The notes beneath the pieces are model-generated. The model did no database searches, was not told where the DNA came from, and worked only from the letters and a program-made list of their open reading frames with translations. From Cephalothrix simula (lineage: Eukaryota > Nemertea > Palaeonemertea > Archinemertea > Cephalotrichidae): a stretch of 64,000 nucleotides of DNA. Below are positions 35,753-43,274 of the stretch, one piece after another. The translations under genes and the position numbers were made by a program. The stretch is from contig JAXIUW010218062.1 in the NCBI GenBank assembly GCA_035591015.1, positions 61,679 through 125,678 on the forward strand, written 5' to 3'. Position 1 is the stretch's first letter, and each line of letters starts with the position of its first letter.

Positions 35753-36427
35753 TTGGTTCAGCAACAATTACTCAGCGCAGATGAAGCCGCTAAGTTTCTA
35801 AATGTCGCTCATAGCACCCTTATGCGATGGGCTAAACAAGGCGTGGTGCCGGTTAGCACCAAAGGTCGCTCTTATGTGTTTAAGCTAGATGAGCTTAGAG
35901 CATGGCAGCGTACTCGTAGAATTTACGAAAAACAAAAACCCTCCATAGCCGTTGATAACCAAAGTCGCATAAGCCTGGCGCAAACGGTAGAGCGTGGCGG
36001 CATATACTATGATGTTCCCGGCGAAAATAAAGCAGGGGTTATCGCTTCAGCCGTTGCTGAGTTAGTTGGGAACCAAGTTATTGACGCTAGCATGAAAGAA
36101 TCAGTAATCGCAGACATCATCGCCCGTGATACTATAGCCTCTACCGCAGTAGGCTATGGCATAGCCTTGCCTCATTTTACCCGCCCCCATGCTTATAAGG
36201 GTTTAGAAGAAGTAGCCGCCGTATTCTTTTTGCACAATGAGATTGACTTCCAAAGCACTGACGGCGCACCGGTACGCATTATCTTTATGATTTTATCTAG
36301 TAAGGTTAAAGAGCATTTAAGAATTATTTCTGCTATAAGTCGCTATATCCATAACGCTGATAATCGGAACTTTTTGCAGAGTATTCCCCAAAAAGACGCC
36401 CTTATTAGCTCAATGGTCAACTATTAG
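35753..36427 (+). CDS. HTH-PTS IIA regulator (excisionase-type HTH plus EIIA fold)
   Basis: 224 residues from TTG 35753. Residues about 6-55 are a MerR/excisionase winged HTH (LLSADEAAKFLNVAHSTLMRWAKQGVVPVSTKGRSYVFKLDELRAW). Residues about 75-220 are a type-2 PTS IIA domain with the phosphorylatable His in GYGIALPHFTRPH. Such proteins act as regulatory phosphocarriers like PtsN, and not as sugar transporters. There is no good ribosome-binding site, so the start is uncertain. It precedes the ClC gene in the same direction, an association also known from deltaproteobacteria. Confidence 0.8.
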   Translation: MVQQQLLSADEAAKFLNVAHSTLMRWAKQGVVPVSTKGRSYVFKLDELRAWQRTRRIYEKQKPSIAVDNQSRISLAQTVERGGIYYDVPGENKAGVIASAVAELVGNQVIDASMKESVIADIIARDTIASTAVGYGIALPHFTRPHAYKGLEEVAAVFFLHNEIDFQSTDGAPVRIIFMILSSKVKEHLRIISAISRYIHNADNRNFLQSIPQKDALISSMVNY

Positions 36428-36458
36428 ATGACAAAACCTCTCTAGGCAAATATCCTAA

Positions 36459-36528
36459 GTACGGTCTTATTAGTGTAGTCTCATCAATGTAGTCTTATTA
36501 GTGCAGTCTTATTAATGTAGCTTTATTA
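36459..36528 (+). repeat. 14-bp tandem array (5 units)
   Basis: Units GTACGGTCTTATTA, GTGTAGTCTCATCA, ATGTAGTCTTATTA, GTGCAGTCTTATTA and ATGTAGCTTTATTA, followed by a decayed sixth. It lies 31 bases after the HTH-PTS IIA stop and about 120 bases before the ClC start. Confidence 0.8.
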
Positions 36529-36648
36529 ATATATGCACTTATGCATAATGACACCCTGAGTGTAGGCATTTTATATAGTAATCTATTCAAAAACAGGCTC
36601 TTAAACGTTTAACAAGCTAATGCAAACGTCTTGATGGGCTAAATCAAC

Positions 36649-38427
36649 ATGAGTAAAACACAGTATTCTGAAGCGGAACGAAAGATTCATCAAACTTCGG
36701 CACGAGAAGCACTGGTGATGATCGTAATGGCCTTGATCATTGGTTTAGCCAGTGGCTTGGTAGCAGTTTCATTATTGATGGCAGTACATTCGGCCATTAA
36801 CTGGTCAATAGGCATGCACCAGACCATTTATATGGTCATTGTTCCCGCCGTAGGTGCAGCTTTGGCGAGCATTTTAATCAATAACATCCTTAAAGATAAT
36901 CTTGGGCATGGTGTTCCCGAGCTTATTCGTAGCGTAAACGTTGGCGGGGGGCGACTTAGAGCTGACTTGGTTTATAGCCGACTGGTCTCTAGCCTGTTAA
37001 CCGTTGGTAGTGGTGGCTCTGCGGGGCTTGAGGCACCCATTGCGACTACCGGTGGTGCTTTGGGCAGCTTTATTGCCACCTATATGGGGCGTTTTATTCA
37101 TATTACTGAGCTAAGGCAGCATCAATTTGTAGGCTACGGAGTAGCTGGTGCGGTGGCAGGCATATTTAACGCTCCCTTGACCGGCACTATTTTTGTGCTT
37201 GAGATTATCCTCCGTGAATGGCGACCCTTAACCATTTTACCAACGGCTATTGCTGCGGTTTCGGCGACAGAGATTAATCGTCTGATTATGGGCAATCAAA
37301 CTGCATTTACGCATCTGCCTTTAACGGTAACTACTTGGGATTTGTTGGCGGCCATTCCTCTGGGAATAGCGGCCGGATTTTTATCGGTGTGGTTTCAGCG
37401 TGGATTACGCCGTGCCGAATATAGCTATACAAAACTCAAGCTAGCACCTTGGATTACGGCAGGCTTAGGCGGCTTAATGGTTGGCGGCATGGGTTATTTC
37501 TTCCCGTTAATTCTGCATGATGGCTATAATGTTATTCAATATTTTCTGCTCTCAGGTGCTGATGCTTCGTCTTCTATCGGAAGATTTTTCGCCGGTCTTG
37601 ATGGCGGATATTTAGCGGGCGGAGTATTTTTATTTGTCTTACTAAAGTTTGTCTCTAGCTGCATGACTTTGGGTAGTGGTGGCTCTGGTGGGGTATTTGC
37701 GCCCTGTCTTAGTTTAGGCTGTGGCATGGGCTATGGCTATGGATTATTGCTAGACAATTTTTTAAGCACCGTAAAGTTTATCGGCCCCACAGGCTTTGCT
37801 CTGGTGGGTATGACTGGATTAGTTGCCGGAGTGATGCATGCACCACTGACTGGATTATTTTTGGTGATGGAGATAACTCAAGGCTACTCATTGATTTTGC
37901 CACTAATGATTGTAACCGTATTTTCAATGCTGATTGCCTACTATTTTGAAGAAGGCTCGGTTTACACCAGAGAGCTGATTGATAAGCGTATTTTAGCAAG
38001 GCGTGGCTCTGATTTGTTCTTATTAAGAACCATAGAACCCAGCGAATTACTAGATAAAGAAGATATTGTTTTGTATGAAGACATGCTACTTGGAGACTTT
38101 ATAGAAGAGTTCAAACGTGCTCATCGCAATATTTTTCCGGTAGTTGAGCGAGAAACTCGCAAGTGGCGCGGCATAGTATATTTAGATGAGATTAGGCAGT
38201 ACATGTTTGATAACCTTATGTACAAGGTTATGACCATGGGCGAGGTGATGGATGTTGATGTTCCAGTGGTTGACATCAAAGAAACCACTGAATCTATAGT
38301 TGAGAAATTTGAAGAATCGGGAGCGTGGTCATTGCCTGTAACCGAGCAAGGGCGATTTATCGGAATGCTCTCTAAGTCAACCTTGTTTGATCGCTATCGC
38401 CAAGAAATGCTGGTACAAAACGATTAA
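36649..38427 (+). CDS. ClC-family chloride channel or H+/Cl- antiporter with CBS pair
   Basis: 592 residues. The membrane part (about 1-430) has the anion-selectivity sequences GHGVPEL, GSGGSAGLEAPIA (the gating Glu in place) and GSGGSGGVFAPCL. The C-terminal part (about 455-590) is a CBS pair (IFPVVERETRKWRGIVYLDEIRQYM and SLPVTEQGRFIGMLSKSTL) that would sense nucleotides. It is inner-membrane. Whether it is a channel or antiporter cannot be settled, because the proton Glu on the inner side was not identified with certainty. Confidence 0.93.
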   Translation: MSKTQYSEAERKIHQTSAREALVMIVMALIIGLASGLVAVSLLMAVHSAINWSIGMHQTIYMVIVPAVGAALASILINNILKDNLGHGVPELIRSVNVGGGRLRADLVYSRLVSSLLTVGSGGSAGLEAPIATTGGALGSFIATYMGRFIHITELRQHQFVGYGVAGAVAGIFNAPLTGTIFVLEIILREWRPLTILPTAIAAVSATEINRLIMGNQTAFTHLPLTVTTWDLLAAIPLGIAAGFLSVWFQRGLRRAEYSYTKLKLAPWITAGLGGLMVGGMGYFFPLILHDGYNVIQYFLLSGADASSSIGRFFAGLDGGYLAGGVFLFVLLKFVSSCMTLGSGGSGGVFAPCLSLGCGMGYGYGLLLDNFLSTVKFIGPTGFALVGMTGLVAGVMHAPLTGLFLVMEITQGYSLILPLMIVTVFSMLIAYYFEEGSVYTRELIDKRILARRGSDLFLLRTIEPSELLDKEDIVLYEDMLLGDFIEEFKRAHRNIFPVVERETRKWRGIVYLDEIRQYMFDNLMYKVMTMGEVMDVDVPVVDIKETTESIVEKFEESGAWSLPVTEQGRFIGMLSKSTLFDRYRQEMLVQND

Positions 38428-38542
38428 CTTTGACCAATATTCTTACAAAGATTATTACTAATACTATTAATATTACTTACTAATATTAGTGTAAGTCTTA
38501 TTACCGAAGGCCCGGCTTACAATCTCAAGAATAATCGTTAGC

Positions 38543-39232
38543 TTAGTTTATAGTCTGCGTTGAGGCATCATTGTAACTATCTTTAATGCTAGACAAAACC
38601 ATGGCAATATCTGAATCTGATGATGCCTGATACGTTTGCCAACCCAAGCTCTTAGCGACTTCTAAATACTCTTCATGCTCTCCAAAAAGCATAAGCTGCT
38701 GCGCTTTTAAGCCTAGTTTTTGCTCTACTAGCCGATAAAAGGCTTGTTCAGACCGCATTAATCCCGCAGAGCAAGTCTCTATGCGGGCACTGAACATGTT
38801 CATATTTAAGCGCCGCTGCCACTTTGAAAGCCATTCATAATTGGTTTCGGCTATCAGCCCAATCTTAAGCCAGTGCGACAAGGCATGCACTAATTCTAAG
38901 ATTTCTACACGCAACCGAGCGCAGTCTGGATTAAGAAAATCATCCATAAGTTGAGAGACTTGCTGAGGGCTGCCTACACGATTGACTTTGTTAATCTCAT
39001 CAACAAAGCGCAGCACAAACTGCTCTAAGGGCAGCTTGCCTAAACTAACCGCTGACCATAATTCTCCGGGATTGATGAAGAGGCGTTCAACGATGCTTTG
39101 CCACAGCTCGGTTTCTATGCCAATATGCACACCACTGCGCTTGAATCGCTCTATTCCGTCCAGCTTAAAGAGCACTTCAGCATCAAAAACTAAGCCACCA
39201 ACGCCCTCAAAATTGAGATGCTGTTCAGACAC
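38543..39232 (-). CDS. Degenerate HAD-like protein, possibly without phosphatase activity
   Basis: 229 residues with the HAD fold order: motif I LVFDAEVLFKLDG (where DxD is expected, here D-A-E), a helical cap (about 30-105), motif II IAETN in place of (S/T)N(T/S), a motif III region without the usual KPDP (RSEQAFYRLVEQKLG) and motif IV LFGEHEEYLEVAKSLGW in place of DD. The fold looks like the YjjG/epoxide-hydrolase N-terminal group, but at least three catalytic positions are altered. It may be a pseudoenzyme or bind a partner. Six bases separate it from the DUF420 gene, so they are one transcript. Confidence 0.65.
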   Translation of the reverse strand: MSEQHLNFEGVGGLVFDAEVLFKLDGIERFKRSGVHIGIETELWQSIVERLFINPGELWSAVSLGKLPLEQFVLRFVDEINKVNRVGSPQQVSQLMDDFLNPDCARLRVEILELVHALSHWLKIGLIAETNYEWLSKWQRRLNMNMFSARIETCSAGLMRSEQAFYRLVEQKLGLKAQQLMLFGEHEEYLEVAKSLGWQTYQASSDSDIAMVLSSIKDSYNDASTQTIN

Positions 39233-39238
39233 AGCAAC

Positions 39239-39646
39239 CTATAGTTGGTACAACATCAAATACACTATAACACCAGTTACCGAAACATAGCTCCATGTTG
39301 GATACGTCCAGCGTGCCCAACGCCGATGGCTAGCCAGCCTATTACGAAGGGCCAAAGTTACTGTAACAATAACCATGGGCACAACTGCCACAGCCAAAAT
39401 AATATGTGATATCAATATACTATAATAAATGATGCGCAATACACCTTCATGAGAAAAAGTGGTCATAGGGTAACTATAATGATAGATAAGATATGACACT
39501 AAAAAGACCACCGAGGTTAGTGTAGCCAAAATCATAAACATCCGATGCTTGCCAATGTTACGGCGCTTGATCATCACAATGCCGCTAACAATAAACACAA
39601 AGGCCAAACTATTCAAAATAGCATTTAATGTAGGCAAGTGTATCAT
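39239..39646 (-). CDS. DUF420/CtaM-like four-helix membrane protein
   Basis: 135 residues with four hydrophobic helices and conserved-looking His residues at GKHRMF, LIYHYSYP, ILISHIILA and SHRRWARWTYP, a DUF420 pattern. Members such as CtaM in staphylococci are needed for maturation of haem-copper oxidases. No oxidase gene is in the window, so the role is by family only. It is first in the transcript with the HAD-like gene. Confidence 0.8.
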   Translation of the reverse strand: MIHLPTLNAILNSLAFVFIVSGIVMIKRRNIGKHRMFMILATLTSVVFLVSYLIYHYSYPMTTFSHEGVLRIIYYSILISHIILAVAVVPMVIVTVTLALRNRLASHRRWARWTYPTWSYVSVTGVIVYLMLYQL

Positions 39647-39802
39647 ATAATTTACTAAATAGATTTACTAATATATTAACTGTGGTATTGACTCAGCTGC
39701 CACAGCAGAATTATGGGCATTACTCCCAAACACCGTAACAATATTTCAAATAATATTGTAAAGCACTTTACTAAGCAACTATGCTTGCTGGCATGCGCTT
39801 GA
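39647..39802. other. AT-rich intergenic segment
   Basis: No gene or RNA seen. It continues into a 13-bp tandem array and then a further 160 bases without a gene before the metalloprotease candidate. Confidence 0.4.
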
Positions 39803-39905
39803 AGTACACTCAGAGAGTACGTTTAGAGTGCAAATTTATAGATTATATTAGAGAGTATACTTAGGAAGTACACTTAGAGAGCATATTCAGATGATACACT
39901 TGGCG
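39803..39905 (+). repeat. 13-bp tandem array (8 units)
   Basis: Units AGTACACTCAGAG, AGTACGTTTAGAG, TGCAAATTTATAG, ATTATATTAGAG (one base short), AGTATACTTAGGA, AGTACACTTAGAG, AGCATATTCAGAT and GATACACTTGGCG. The same consensus (AGTACACTTAGAG) recurs in a second array at 40792-40856. Confidence 0.8.
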
Positions 39906-40065
39906 GTGGCTTGAGGTTGGTAGCATCTAATGGAAGCTAGCCTTCCATCAAGAAAATGCCAATCCGAAAATAGTTTCAGTTAGTTGATACAATCTGGTCA
40001 TTACTTCGTAAACATTCTCGGATGGCATAATCTGTACAGCCATTAATAACTATGTGTGCTTATTT
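39906..40065. other. Intergenic segment without features
   Basis: Nothing recognisable between the 13-bp array and the end of the leftward lipoprotein gene. Confidence 0.4.
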
Positions 40066-40608
40066 TTAATCAAGCGGTTTAGACAGCCAGCCCTTGCTTA
40101 TTCTGTCACGAGCTTTACTAGAAACCGTATCATCTACATAACTGGTTCCACATAAAGACGATATTGAATGCATGGTTGTATGGCAGTCTTCATCATGACT
40201 GCCAGAGCCAGCCATAATGTGTCCTAGCTCATGATTATAATGCCTTAATATTCGTTCTTCGCCGCTATTAAGCACTGACGGTAAACTTACTATTTGAGAA
40301 TCTTTCAGATATTCAACTATTTTGTTGCGTGATATATCATAATATTTTTCATAGTTAAATGTTGCCATGCCATCATAGCCAAAAGGCAGAACTCCGGTTT
40401 TGATTGATACTAAGGCCTCGGCATCGCTTTTAGCCTTGTGGATCATTACTCCAGAAGCCTGCTGCCAGCGTGCGATTGATTTTTCTATAGATTCTACTTG
40501 CTCATCAGTAGCGTCAAAGGCGATATAATAACTTAGGTCGCCATCGGCCATGCAGGCATTTATAGCTAATATTGCAATTGATGCGATTAATAATCTCGGT
40601 AAGAACAT
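40066..40608 (-). CDS. Small exported zinc-metalloprotease candidate, probable lipoprotein
   Basis: About 180 residues from ATG 40608, preceded by a G-rich ribosome-binding site (GGGAGGGGGG). The signal segment (LLIASIAILAINA then C) ends in a weak lipobox (INAC). HELGHIMAGSGSH near residue 128 is an HExxH zinc site with a third His eight residues on, two residues longer than the metzincin spacing HExxHxxGxxH. A Met-turn-like TTMHS follows, and four Cys are scattered. It resembles secreted metzincin-like or matrixin-type peptidases only in this motif, and I cannot assign a substrate. Both flanks carry the same 13-bp repeat family. Confidence 0.55.
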   Translation of the reverse strand: MFLPRLLIASIAILAINACMADGDLSYYIAFDATDEQVESIEKSIARWQQASGVMIHKAKSDAEALVSIKTGVLPFGYDGMATFNYEKYYDISRNKIVEYLKDSQIVSLPSVLNSGEERILRHYNHELGHIMAGSGSHDEDCHTTMHSISSLCGTSYVDDTVSSKARDRISKGWLSKPLD

Positions 40609-40632
40609 ATCCCCCCTCCCCCTCGAGAACAT

Positions 40633-40791
40633 GATTACAAATTGTATTGTGGTATTTATCTTAAAACGCTACCGATGGCAGAAGGTTCTAAATCAATCAA
40701 AGATAAAGTCTAAGAGGCTCAAAAAGATGTTTTTCTAAGCTGACTTGATGGGGAAATATTGAGACACTGTACTGCTAAAATATCTTGAGTA
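40633..40791. other. Intergenic segment before the second 13-bp array
   Basis: AT-rich; a 62-codon open frame here is basic and unsupported, so it is not called. Confidence 0.4.
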
Positions 40792-40856
40792 AGTACACTC
40801 AGAAGTTATGCTTAGAAATTATGCTTAAACAGTATACTTAGAAAACGCACATAAAC
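40792..40856 (+). repeat. 13-bp tandem array (5 units), same family as 39803
   Basis: AGTACACTCAGAA, GTTATGCTTAGAA, ATTATGCTTAAAC, AGTATACTTAGAA and AACGCACATAAAC. The first unit differs from the first unit of the 39803 array at one base. Confidence 0.75.
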
Positions 40857-41157
40857 TTTTATATGCGAGCTTGATGGAACAGACCATGCGCTATATGTGG
40901 CAGATGCGCCTATTTGCAATAAGTTAGCCCAATGATTTAATCAAATTTGTTAATTCAATGAGTTAACCCAGCAAGCTAATATTAAAATAGACAAATTGCC
41001 CCTATAGTATATGATTGTACGATGTCGTACAGTGCAGTAGTTGAGATAGATTTAACCATAGTCTGTAAGAGTAATTGCTTTGTAGACTATGCCCATTAAG
41101 CCTTACGAGAAAATAACTTTGTATAATATTTATAAATAATAATGAGGTACTTAGACG
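40857..41157. other. AT-rich region upstream of the GST gene
   Basis: No gene. It holds the 16-bp palindrome listed separately and AATAATGAGG immediately before the GST start (weak ribosome-binding site). Confidence 0.45.
41016..41031. promoter_or_regulatory. Perfect 16-bp palindrome, possible operator
   Basis: TGTACGA, TG, TCGTACA: a perfect dyad about 127 bases before the GST start. The size and symmetry fit a dimeric repressor site, but the regulator is unknown and the site could be chance. Confidence 0.4.
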
Positions 41158-41826
41158 ATGATTACCCTTTATGCGTGGAAAACACCTAATAACGGCAAAA
41201 TTTTAATTTTTTTAGAAGAAGCTAAACTAGACTATTCTATTGAATGGATAAACATTGGTGCCAGTGAGCAATTTGGCGAAGATTTTTTGAAAATTTCTCC
41301 TAATGGCAAGGTGCCAGCCATCGTTGACCATCATGGCCAAACGGGAGAGCCGTTAAGTCTGTTTGAATCTGGGGCTATATTGATTTACTTGGCAGAGAAA
41401 ACTGGTCGCTTTATACCTGTTGGCAGCTTGCCTCGGCAGAGAACCTTTCAATGGTTAATGTTTCAAATGAGTGGCTTAGGACCAATAATTGGTCAAATGC
41501 ATCACTTTGAAGTCTTCTCAACAGAAAAAGTTCCCTATGCCATAGAACGCTTCAGAAATGAAGCTCTGCGCCTCTATGAGGTTTTAGATAAGCACTTGTC
41601 AAAAAATGAGTACATCGTAGGTTCAGATTACAGCATCGCTGATATGGCTACGTTTCCTAGCATTGAGGGCAATCGTGTTTTTACTCCCAGCGAGTTCCCC
41701 AACATAAAACGCTGGCATGCCCAGATTAAAGAGCGCAAGGCCGTTCAAAAGACATTAGAAATATTGGCCAGTGGCCTGCCACAGAAGCCAGCACCAAAAA
41801 AATCGGCTAAGAAATCAGCTAAATAG
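41158..41826 (+). CDS. Glutathione S-transferase, YfcG/YghU-like
   Basis: 222 residues. N-terminal thioredoxin-like domain (about 1-85): LYAWKTPNNGKILIFLEEAKLDY, KISPNGKVPAIVD (cis-Pro), LFESGAILIYLAEKTG (the ES pair that binds gamma-glutamyl). C-terminal helical domain (about 90-205): WLMFQMSGLGPIIGQMHHF, YIVGSDYSIADMATFP. The TPNNGK segment matches the nu-class (disulphide reductase) group, which uses Thr/Asn in place of Cys. The last ~15 residues (KPAPKKSAKKSAK) form a basic Ala/Lys tail not typical of the family. Confidence 0.9.
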   Translation: MITLYAWKTPNNGKILIFLEEAKLDYSIEWINIGASEQFGEDFLKISPNGKVPAIVDHHGQTGEPLSLFESGAILIYLAEKTGRFIPVGSLPRQRTFQWLMFQMSGLGPIIGQMHHFEVFSTEKVPYAIERFRNEALRLYEVLDKHLSKNEYIVGSDYSIADMATFPSIEGNRVFTPSEFPNIKRWHAQIKERKAVQKTLEILASGLPQKPAPKKSAKKSAK

Positions 41827-41848
41827 CTCTGAACACAAGTAAGTCTTG

Positions 41849-43141
41849 TCAGCTTTGAATGCGCTTGAGCATCCGGGCCATCAGCAAGGCTTCAACTAAA
41901 AAAGAGACTATCATAATCCACATTCCCACCGTAGCCACGTTAATCTGCGGATAAGCCACACAGATCAAGCCAATGGCTATGGTGGTTAGCAGGTGAGCTA
42001 GTTTAGTTTTGAACAAAATTCCAGTCTGATTAATATTCATGCAAATCCCGCTCATAAAGGCGCTAGCACCCCATGTTATAACTAGAATAGGAACTAACTT
42101 AAGGCCGGGTTCAAGGTAGGCAATCATATTATTATCTAAGTTCATGATCTCGCCTAAAATTAAAATCCGCAGTGGAGTATGGAACAAAACTATAGAAATA
42201 GTAATCAAAAAACAAATCACTAATACTGAAAACCAAAATATAAACAAAGAGTTATCCGGCTTACGCATGAAGGTTTGCACGCATTGAGTAATATTGCGCA
42301 AAGAAATTAATATTAAGGTAGTCAGCGCATAAATAATGCCGAAAGCGGCTTGTCCAAAGTCTGGTAGCAAGGTTATGCCAATGAATACGTTTATGGCAAA
42401 GGTACTACCTAAATCAATAACCTTTTGCCCCATAACCGGCCAAGAAAAAGTCCACACCTTTCTCAGAGCCAAAACAGCATTATCAACGGGCAGCTTACAC
42501 CAATAAGCATAGCTATATAGAATGGTTACTATGCTTTCTACCCAAATACAAATAACCATGGCGAAGGCTCCGTAGACTGCTCTATCATTGGGTAATAGCC
42601 ACAAAGCTATCACTAGAGTTATCAGCCGAATTATCGAACTAATCAAAATAAAGCGTGGCTTTTTGATGCGCATTAACATTCCCTGAAAGGTATTGCGCAG
42701 CGGTGCTAAAAAGCAAACCAAGGTCATCACCAAAGACGTTTGCTTGGCATCAATTTGAATAGCTGGACTAACGCCTAAAATACTGCCAAAAAAGAAGTTT
42801 CCTAGCGATGTACCACCAATTAGCAAGCCCACGGTAAAGGGCAACAGACTAATCAAATAATTAAACTTCACCATCTGCACCACAGAGCGTGGCGATGATG
42901 TAAAATGAATACCAACTGCTGGAATTGCCCACAAAACGCATATAGTTACCGTGTGCAACGAAATAGCTACACTAAAGGCTGCGATGGCCTCAATAGGGTT
43001 ACTACCCCGAGCCAAAGACATTTGAACCAAGGGTTGCGTCATGACCATAATCTCGCTAACAATAGCCAGTGGTGTATAAAACCAAATAACCTCAAATATA
43101 TTTAGTTTTTTAGGCACTGATTGAGATTTTTCTACGGTCAT
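41849..43141 (-). CDS. MATE/ANKH-like MOP-superfamily membrane transporter
   Basis: 430 residues with about 12 hydrophobic segments. It has repeated weak two-fold organisation and the phrases IVSEIMVMTQPLVQMSLARG and CVQTFMRKPD, which suggest the multidrug/oligosaccharide/polysaccharide (MOP) exporter superfamily. Length and the N-terminal block are closer to the ANKH group than to classic NorM. The substrate cannot be predicted. It is convergent with the GST gene and divergent from aspS. Confidence 0.55.
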   Translation of the reverse strand: MTVEKSQSVPKKLNIFEVIWFYTPLAIVSEIMVMTQPLVQMSLARGSNPIEAIAAFSVAISLHTVTICVLWAIPAVGIHFTSSPRSVVQMVKFNYLISLLPFTVGLLIGGTSLGNFFFGSILGVSPAIQIDAKQTSLVMTLVCFLAPLRNTFQGMLMRIKKPRFILISSIIRLITLVIALWLLPNDRAVYGAFAMVICIWVESIVTILYSYAYWCKLPVDNAVLALRKVWTFSWPVMGQKVIDLGSTFAINVFIGITLLPDFGQAAFGIIYALTTLILISLRNITQCVQTFMRKPDNSLFIFWFSVLVICFLITISIVLFHTPLRILILGEIMNLDNNMIAYLEPGLKLVPILVITWGASAFMSGICMNINQTGILFKTKLAHLLTTIAIGLICVAYPQINVATVGMWIMIVSFLVEALLMARMLKRIQS

Positions 43142-43274
43142 ATTGGTTGCAGAAACGATTTATTGTGTATATTGATTGCTAATGATGCAAACCCTAAGTC
43201 TTGAAAGCGCATCTATTGACGCAAGCAATTTGTTAGACAGATTTTAGATAGATAACATACTATAAATTAAAGAT

